A stretch of 64,000 nucleotides of DNA from Tellurirhabdus bombi (lineage in GTDB: Bacteria > Bacteroidota > Bacteroidia > Cytophagales > Spirosomataceae). Below, in pieces: positions 58,513-64,000 of this stretch. Numbering within the stretch: the stretch's first letter is position 1; each line of letters opens with the position of its first letter. The notes below the pieces were generated by a model. It was not told where the DNA came from, made no database searches, and saw nothing but the letters and a program-made list of their open reading frames with translations. The translations under genes and the position numbers were made by a program. The stretch spans positions 4,848,001-4,912,000 of the forward strand of contig NZ_CP090557.1 in the NCBI RefSeq assembly GCF_021484805.1, read 5' to 3'.

Positions 58513-59778
58513 TTGTTTTCACTGCTCTATAATACGTCCATCTGGTTATACGGAGCGGCTATCCGCCTGGCGGCCCCTTTTCATACCAAAGCACGACAAT
58601 CCGCTGAAGGTCAGCGTCATTTACTTGCTTCCATCCAAACGCGCTTAGCGGGCAATACGGCACCGGTTGCCTGGTTTCATGCGGCTTCTCTGGGCGAGTT
58701 CGAACAGGGGCGACCGGTCATCGAAGCCTTCCGAGAGCGTTATCCAGGCTATAAAATTCTGCTTACGTTTTTCTCTCCTTCGGGCTATGAAGTTAGAAAA
58801 AACTACGCCGGGGCAGACTATATCTTTTACCTGCCACTGGATATGCCTCAGAACGCAAAGCAGTTTGTGGGTCTGGTCAAACCGCGTATTGCTTTTTTCG
58901 TTAAATACGAATTTTGGCTCAATTACCTTCAGGAGCTGCACCAGCGCCGTGTGCCGACCATTTCCTTTTCGGCTATTTTTCGGCCTGGTCAGGTATTTTT
59001 TAAACTGTATGGGGGCGGTTACCGGAAATTGCTGACCTATTTCGACCACATTCTGGTTCAGAATCAACAGTCGCTGGATTTACTGAAGGGCATTGGCCTT
59101 ACGAACCTTACCCTGGCGGGCGATACGCGCTTCGACCGGGTAGCGCAAATTGTCGCCAATAAGAAAGAAATACCGGTTGCTCAGCTTTTTAAAGGGAATC
59201 AGCCTTTGGTAGTAATTGGTAGCGCCTGGCAGGCCGATCTGGACGTACTGATTCCTTTTTTAAACCGATTTGACCAGCCGCTGAAAGTAATTATTGCGCC
59301 GCACGAAATTCATACCGACGAGATAGAACGCTGGCGCGGACAGTTGCGAGGGACTAGCATCCGGTATTCGGAAACCCAGACCTCCGGCTTCGAATCAGCC
59401 TCTTTAGCCTCAAGCACCGTACTGATTATTGATAACATTGGCATGCTTTCTTCTTTGTATCAATATGGTGACTATGCGTACGTTGGCGGCGCTTTCGGGA
59501 AGGGATTGCACAACATTCTGGAAGCGGCGACTTTCGGAATGCCCCTGTTTTTTGGTCCATCTTACCAGAAATTTCAGGAAGCCATTGATTTAGTGCAGGA
59601 AGGCGGTGCCTTTCCGGTAGCAGACACGGCTGAGTTGGAAGCTACTTTTCGGCGGCTTTATCAGGATCAGGCAGCCCATCAGAAGGCAACTGAAATCAGT
59701 CGTCAGTATGTGCTGCGGAACATTGGCGCAACCGGAAAGGTTATGGAAGTTATACAGGATTACTCACTCATTGACTGA
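58513..59778 (+). CDS. waaA: Kdo transferase WaaA (KdtA)
   Basis: 421 residues, GT30 glycosyltransferase that adds Kdo to lipid A. Matches: LAGNTAPVAWFHAASLGEFEQGRP, LTFFSPSGYEVRK, DYIFYLPLDMPQNA, FVKYEFWLNYLQELHQRRVP, GDTRFDRVAQI and, for the donor site, YAYVGGAFGKGLHNILEAATFGMPLFFGP. A single N-terminal membrane helix (YNTSIWLYGAAIRLAA) anchors it in the inner membrane. The start is a TTG: an in-frame stop lies seven codons upstream and no ATG exists between. The 3' end overlaps the rsgA frame. Confidence 0.95.
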   Translation: MFSLLYNTSIWLYGAAIRLAAPFHTKARQSAEGQRHLLASIQTRLAGNTAPVAWFHAASLGEFEQGRPVIEAFRERYPGYKILLTFFSPSGYEVRKNYAGADYIFYLPLDMPQNAKQFVGLVKPRIAFFVKYEFWLNYLQELHQRRVPTISFSAIFRPGQVFFKLYGGGYRKLLTYFDHILVQNQQSLDLLKGIGLTNLTLAGDTRFDRVAQIVANKKEIPVAQLFKGNQPLVVIGSAWQADLDVLIPFLNRFDQPLKVIIAPHEIHTDEIERWRGQLRGTSIRYSETQTSGFESASLASSTVLIIDNIGMLSSLYQYGDYAYVGGAFGKGLHNILEAATFGMPLFFGPSYQKFQEAIDLVQEGGAFPVADTAELEATFRRLYQDQAAHQKATEISRQYVLRNIGATGKVMEVIQDYSLID

Positions 59779-60712
59779 TTTACCCTTGGCTATCGGCTTA
59801 GTTATACGATCTACCGGTTCGTGGTATGATGTTCGCAGCGAGAACGGACATACGTACCGCGCCCGCTTAAAAGGAAAATTTAAAATTAAAGGGCTGAAGG
59901 TAACCAATCCGATAGCCGTTGGCGACCGGGTGCGGTACGAGCTTGAGGATGAAGCGGAAAACACAGCCATCATCACTGATATTGAGCCACGCGACAATTA
60001 CATCATTCGGCAATCTGTCCATAAAACGGCGCATGGCCATATTTTGGCGGCTAATCTTGATCAGGCCGTTTTAATTGTAACGTTGACATTTCCCCGTACA
60101 TCGCTGGGTTTTATCGACCGCTTTCTGGTAACCGCTGAATCGTTCCGCATTCCGACGACGCTAGTTTTCAACAAAACGGATATTTTGAGCGAAGAAGGTG
60201 TAGAATACCAACAGGAGATCCAGCAACTCTACGAGCAAATTGGTTACCCGACGCTGGCTACCTCCGCCACCGAAAAAAGAGGAGTTGATGAGTTTCGGGC
60301 GTTGCTAGACCAGAAAATCACGCTTCTTTCCGGGCATTCTGGCGTCGGAAAATCGTCACTTGTCAACGCTGTTTCGCCGGACTTACATCTGAAAACCAAC
60401 GAAGTATCTACTTTTGCCAACAAAGGCGTTCATACCACCACGTTCGCCGAAATGTTTGAACTGGCTCCGAACACCTTTATCATCGATACGCCCGGTATCA
60501 AAGAACTGGGACTGGCCGACATAGAAAAAGAAGAAATCAGCCATTATTTTCCAGAAATGCGCGAGCGCCTCAACCAATGTCGCTACCATAACTGCCTGCA
60601 TATCAACGAACCCGGTTGCGCCATCAAAGATGCGGTCGGTGAAGGAGAAATTGCCGAGAGCCGCTACTGGAGCTACCTGAGCATGGTGGAAGGGGAAGAT
60701 AACCGGCGATAA
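59771..60712 (+). CDS. rsgA: Ribosome small subunit-dependent GTPase RsgA
   Basis: 313 residues if translation starts at the TTG at 59771; an ATG at 59708 would add 21 residues and overlap waaA by 71 bases. RsgA is a late-acting 30S maturation GTPase. The G motifs are in the permuted order of the family: VFNKTDIL (G4), GHSGVGKSSLVN (G1) and IDTPGIKELG (G3). The N-terminal OB domain starts GLVIRSTGSWYDVR, and the C-terminal zinc knuckle is CRYHNCLHINEPGC. The start remains uncertain; the product is not. Confidence 0.95.
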   Translation: MTDLPLAIGLVIRSTGSWYDVRSENGHTYRARLKGKFKIKGLKVTNPIAVGDRVRYELEDEAENTAIITDIEPRDNYIIRQSVHKTAHGHILAANLDQAVLIVTLTFPRTSLGFIDRFLVTAESFRIPTTLVFNKTDILSEEGVEYQQEIQQLYEQIGYPTLATSATEKRGVDEFRALLDQKITLLSGHSGVGKSSLVNAVSPDLHLKTNEVSTFANKGVHTTTFAEMFELAPNTFIIDTPGIKELGLADIEKEEISHYFPEMRERLNQCRYHNCLHINEPGCAIKDAVGEGEIAESRYWSYLSMVEGEDNRR

Positions 60713-60721
60713 CTTGCTCTT

Positions 60722-61825
60722 TTACGTCAGCTTATCTTTCAGGCGATTGATTGGATTTTCCAGTAAATACCAGGATAAGCTGGCCAGAACAACGGTTATA
60801 CTCAGGCAGTAGGCGAGTTTCAACAAAATCCAGTTATCCAGGGCAGGTATAGCCGCTACCCATTCATTCCAAGGGCTCATTAACACAAAATCATAGTTCA
60901 TATAAAAGGCGTTGTAAACAAAAGCATGGATGAGGTACAAACCGTAGCTAATCCTTCCTATATATTGGCTAAATGGGTTTTCCAGTAGCCATTTTCCCAC
61001 TCCTTTATACCCAATAACAGCTCCCCCTATGATAAAAGCCCCCATGACGGAAGCACAAAAACGATCCCACAAAGCCGGATACACTTTGTGAAATGACTCA
61101 TTGTTCATAGATAAGGCCAACAGACAACTATATAAAGCTACACTGCTGATAATTAACCAGGTATTGCTAAATATTTTCTGAAAAAGCGTGGGCTTATATA
61201 AATACCAGTAAGCGAGCAGCGCGCCCAACCCGAAAGAATCCAGACAGGCCGGCGTGGCGACGTAGGATACCATCAACGGGAGTGGCCACCGATAAACCAT
61301 ATACCGAACAGCAAAACTAACCAACATGGTCCCTATTACCAGCCAGGGTACCAGGCGTTTAGGTAAGAAGAAAAGTACGAATGGTACGACCAGATACACT
61401 TGCTCCTCCACCGCCAGCGACCAGAAATGATCAATGCTCCCAAGCCAGGTTCTATGAATAATCATGTAAATATTGGTCGCATACAAGGCGCTCCAGACCA
61501 AAGTTTCACGAACGGGTGGCACATTCAGGACGGCAAGAAGAATCAGAATCGCGTAGTAGAGCGGAAAAATGCGTAGCGTCCGACGAATATAAAACGTTTT
61601 AATGTATCGCTTAAACCCACCCTGCTGACCAGCAAGCTTTTCTTTGCTGGTCAGCAAGATTCGGGTAATAAGAAAGCCACTCAGGACAAAAAATAGTGTT
61701 ACGCCTAAAGGGCCCAACGGCAATATGTTACGAGCGCCAAGCCAATGTTCTAGCAAAACGAATAAAACGGCCAGACAACGCAGGCCGTCTAACTGGGGAA
61801 GGTAATTCGTTTGGTTCACAGCCAT
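60722..61825 (-). CDS. Acyltransferase 3-family membrane protein
   Basis: 367 residues from the ATG at 61825; a TTG 30 codons upstream was not favoured. About ten transmembrane helices. The family opening is LPQLDGLRCLAVLFVLLEHW (catalytic His in EHW), followed by GPLGVTLFFVLSGFLITRILL and RRTLRIFPLYYAI. Such OafA/NodX-type proteins acetylate or otherwise acylate surface sugars or lipids at the inner membrane. The acceptor is unknown; no glycosyltransferase is adjacent. The gene is convergent with rsgA (9-base gap). Confidence 0.92.
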   Translation of the reverse strand: MAVNQTNYLPQLDGLRCLAVLFVLLEHWLGARNILPLGPLGVTLFFVLSGFLITRILLTSKEKLAGQQGGFKRYIKTFYIRRTLRIFPLYYAILILLAVLNVPPVRETLVWSALYATNIYMIIHRTWLGSIDHFWSLAVEEQVYLVVPFVLFFLPKRLVPWLVIGTMLVSFAVRYMVYRWPLPLMVSYVATPACLDSFGLGALLAYWYLYKPTLFQKIFSNTWLIISSVALYSCLLALSMNNESFHKVYPALWDRFCASVMGAFIIGGAVIGYKGVGKWLLENPFSQYIGRISYGLYLIHAFVYNAFYMNYDFVLMSPWNEWVAAIPALDNWILLKLAYCLSITVVLASLSWYLLENPINRLKDKLT

Positions 61826-61995
61826 CGCCGGCCTAATAGGCTCACTATCTCTTCTGGCTAACGCTATTCCCTTCGGTTTGGAGTATATATTCAACTTTAG
61901 GAGGCTATAAATCAATAATTAACAGACAATTTACTGCTAATTTATGCATGCGACCCAAGATTAAGAAATATATATTAATAAACTTAAATATTTAT

Positions 61996-63372
61996 CTATG
62001 TTGTCATCGCGGCCAGCAAATCCGCCTGCGTGATGATGTGCACCTGCTCAAGCTCGTCCCGGACCAGCAACGCCTTGTTCTCGCGGTCAATCAGCGAAGA
62101 AAGCACATCAACCGTGTTGTCCAGACCCACGAACTTAAACGGCTTATCCATCACCTCACCAACGGGTACGTCTTTGATAGTGGGATCTTCAATGAGCTTA
62201 TTCAGGATGGTGGCATCGGTCAGACTGCCGACAATGTGTCCATTTTCGTCCGTAACCGGAATCTGCGAAATGCTCTGTTTGTTTAGCGTCCGGATGGCTT
62301 CACTGACAGTCGCTGCGGCGGGAACGGTGGTTAGTTGGGAGCGGCCATTTTTTCCCCGGACTATATCACGCGCAGTAGCGAACTCCCGGGATTCGAGGAA
62401 TCCATGGTCTTTCATCCAGGTATCGTTGTAAATTTTGGCCAGATAACGGGTGCCATGATCGGGCAGCAAAATCACCATCACATCTTCTTCTTTGAGGTTT
62501 TCTTTGGCCCATTCCAGTGCGCCGTGCACCGCCGAACCGCACGACCAACCCACAAAAAGCCCTTCCTCCCGCGACAGCCGACGGGCCATAATCGCCGCAT
62601 CTTTGTCCGTCACTTTTACAAAATGGTCGATTAGACTAAAGTTAACGTTCTGAGGCAGAATATCTTCGCCGATGCCTTCGGTTAAATACGGATACACCTC
62701 TCCTTCGTCGAAAATTCCGGTCTCTTTGTATTTTTTGAAGACTGATCCGTACGTATCAATCCCAACGGTCACTACCGAAGACTGTTGCTCTTTCAGGTAT
62801 TTAGCCGTCCCACAAATGGTTCCTCCCGTGCCAACACCCGCCGCAAAGTGCGTAATTTCGCCTTCGGTATCCCGCCAGATCTCAGGGCCAGTCGTGTCGT
62901 AATGCGCCGCCGTATTGGAAAGGTTATCGTACTGATTGGGGTATAGGGAGTTTGGAATTTCCTGATTTAACCGCTTCGCCACAGAGTAGTAAGAACGTGG
63001 ATCATCGGGCGTTACATTCGTAGGACACACTATTACTTCGGCCCCAACCGCCCGGAGAATGTCCATTTTCTCCTTCGATTGTTTATCGGCCATCGTAAAA
63101 ATACATTTGTACCCTTTGCCGATAGCCGCCAGCGCCAGACCCATTCCCGTGTTGCCGCTGGTTCCCTCGATGATGGTACCGCCCGGTTTCAGAATGCCCG
63201 CTTTTTCGGCGTCTTCAATCATCCGAATCGCGATGCGATCTTTGACCGAATTACCGGGGTTAAAATATTCAACTTTGGCCAGCACCGTTCCTTTAATGCC
63301 TTTTGTGACCTTATTCAGTTTCACCAGCGGCGTGTTGCCAATCGTGTCTATAATGGAATTGTAGTACTTCAT
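61996..63372 (-). CDS. Cystathionine beta-synthase with C-terminal CBS pair
   Basis: 458 residues. The fold-type II PLP part (1-320) has NPGNSVKDRIA with the PLP lysine, EGTSGNTGMGLAL, AGVGTGGTICG for the phosphate and WSCGSAVHGA. Residues about 335-455 form two CBS modules (VSEAIRTLNKQSISQIPVTDENGHIVGSL and EVMDKPFKFVGLDNTVDVLSSL). The full domain set is that of cystathionine beta-synthase (serine + homocysteine) rather than cysteine synthase, which lacks the CBS pair. It lies 7 bases after the methylmalonyl-CoA epimerase gene. Confidence 0.94.
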   Translation of the reverse strand: MKYYNSIIDTIGNTPLVKLNKVTKGIKGTVLAKVEYFNPGNSVKDRIAIRMIEDAEKAGILKPGGTIIEGTSGNTGMGLALAAIGKGYKCIFTMADKQSKEKMDILRAVGAEVIVCPTNVTPDDPRSYYSVAKRLNQEIPNSLYPNQYDNLSNTAAHYDTTGPEIWRDTEGEITHFAAGVGTGGTICGTAKYLKEQQSSVVTVGIDTYGSVFKKYKETGIFDEGEVYPYLTEGIGEDILPQNVNFSLIDHFVKVTDKDAAIMARRLSREEGLFVGWSCGSAVHGALEWAKENLKEEDVMVILLPDHGTRYLAKIYNDTWMKDHGFLESREFATARDIVRGKNGRSQLTTVPAAATVSEAIRTLNKQSISQIPVTDENGHIVGSLTDATILNKLIEDPTIKDVPVGEVMDKPFKFVGLDNTVDVLSSLIDRENKALLVRDELEQVHIITQADLLAAMTT

Positions 63373-63379
63373 AATCCTG

Positions 63380-63784
63380 TTACTTTATCTCTTGACATAA
63401 CTCAACTAATACGCCATTTGTGCTTTTCGGATGCAGAAAAACGACCATTTTGTTGTCCGCTCCTTTTTTCGGTGTCTCGCTCAGAAACGTAAAGCCCAGT
63501 AAGCTCAGCCGTTCAATTTCAACGCGCAGATCATCCACTTCAAACGCAATGTGATGAACACCTTCCCCGCGTTTTTCGATGAATTTGGCAATCGGGCTAT
63601 CCTCCCGAGTCGCTTCGAGCAGTTCGATTTTTGTGTCCTTCACCCTGAAAAACGACGTAGCCACCCCTTCCGATTCGACGGCTTCCGACTTGTAAGGCTC
63701 CGCGCCCAAAAGCCTGGCAAATAATTCGTTAGAAGACGCTATGTTTTTAACGGCTATGCCAATATGTTCTACGTTGGTCAGCAT
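63380..63784 (-). CDS. mce: Methylmalonyl-CoA epimerase
   Basis: 134 residues from the ATG at 63784 (a TTG two codons upstream was not used). VOC-fold enzyme that interconverts the (R) and (S) forms of methylmalonyl-CoA for propionate and odd-chain metabolism. Family motifs: VEHIGIAVKNI (first metal His), IELLEATREDSPIAKFIEKRGEGVHHIAFEVDD (second His) and VLVELCQE (metal Glu). The methylmalonyl-CoA mutase is not in this window. It is likely co-transcribed with the downstream cystathionine beta-synthase. Confidence 0.95.
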   Translation of the reverse strand: MLTNVEHIGIAVKNIASSNELFARLLGAEPYKSEAVESEGVATSFFRVKDTKIELLEATREDSPIAKFIEKRGEGVHHIAFEVDDLRVEIERLSLLGFTFLSETPKKGADNKMVVFLHPKSTNGVLVELCQEIK

Positions 63785-63930
63785 AATCAACCTGTTTTTT
63801 TTCGTTGGCGTTTTTAAGGCTTCTTTATGCAGAGTTAACCAAAGTTGACCAGACTTTTAGCAGGAACAGCGCGAAACTTTTCTTTTCGGCGCAGGGTTTT
63901 TATTTTAGCACACAATTGACACGTACTGCT

Positions 63931-64000
63931 ATGGTTTCTGTTACTGACAAAGCGAAAGATAAAATTATTGAACTCCGCCAGAAAGATGGCCTGACGGAAA
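63931..64000 (+). CDS. IscA/HesB-family iron-sulfur assembly protein (5' part only)
   Basis: Only the first 23 codons are visible: MVSVTDKAKDKIIELRQKDG and LTE. This is the typical start of A-type carrier proteins (IscA, ErpA, SufA), which hold and pass Fe-S clusters. The Cys ligands lie past the window edge, so the exact type cannot be told. Confidence 0.7.
   Translation, partial: MVSVTDKAKDKIIELRQKDGLTE

Overview
The window looks like chromosome of a Gram-negative Bacteroidota, most likely order Cytophagales and family Spirosomataceae (Spirosoma/Larkinella type). This is an inference from several traits. Secreted proteins carry type IX secretion (Por) C-terminal domains. A TonB-linked barrel protein is followed by a GLPGLI-family protein. 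Promoter-like boxes fit the Bacteroidota form TTG-N(about 20)-TAnnTTTG, and clear Shine-Dalgarno sequences are rare. YtxJ and a two-lipoyl SucB are present. No tRNA, rRNA, CRISPR array, transposase or phage gene was seen.

Layout. 0-11.9 kb: miaA (cut by the window edge), a large secreted SGNH/sialate-esterase-like protein with two near-identical repeats, a lipoprotein, a secreted M1 peptidase, an exported VOC protein, rqcH, a cellobiose 2-epimerase-like gene and a PhnP-like hydrolase. 12-17 kb: a lone receiver protein, an unknown gene and a 1247-residue hybrid kinase. 17.2-19 kb: three small exported proteins. 19.0-29.3 kb: a seven-gene, one-direction operon and the most unusual region. It encodes a tubulin/FtsZ-like GTPase, a 1178-residue protein with an actin/Hsp70-type ATPase core, a von Willebrand A-like lipoprotein and four membrane-anchored proteins.

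29.4-41.6 kb is mostly housekeeping: rsmA-mgtE-dtd, the 2-oxoglutarate dehydrogenase genes sucA-sucB-lpdA with long inverted repeats in the spacers, a fatty acid desaturase, an M28 peptidase and a MazG-like protein. 41.8-45.4 kb holds an outer-membrane barrel protein and its GLPGLI partner. 45.5-50.2 kb is a second notable cluster. A NarL-type response regulator and a HisKA_3 kinase sit downstream of three paralogous seven-helix membrane proteins and two paralogous small soluble proteins ending in a CPxxC motif. 50.6-53.7 kb carries nucleotide-sugar genes (rfbA, rfbB, galE). 54-64 kb holds a SirB1-like protein, an Sfp-type transferase, a WD40 protein, a DivIVA protein, folB, ytxJ, waaA, rsgA, an acyltransferase, cystathionine beta-synthase, methylmalonyl-CoA epimerase and the start of an IscA-like gene.

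How the parts work together. The 19-29 kb operon combines two classes of nucleotide-driven polymerising or clamp folds with membrane and lipoprotein parts, so a membrane-remodelling or envelope-associated machine is the best inference. It recalls the FtsZ-like/VWA systems proposed by Makarova and Koonin (2010), but its ATPase and accessory proteins look different. The 45-50 kb cluster reads like a split sensory system, with membrane sensors and soluble partners encoded beside a kinase and regulator.
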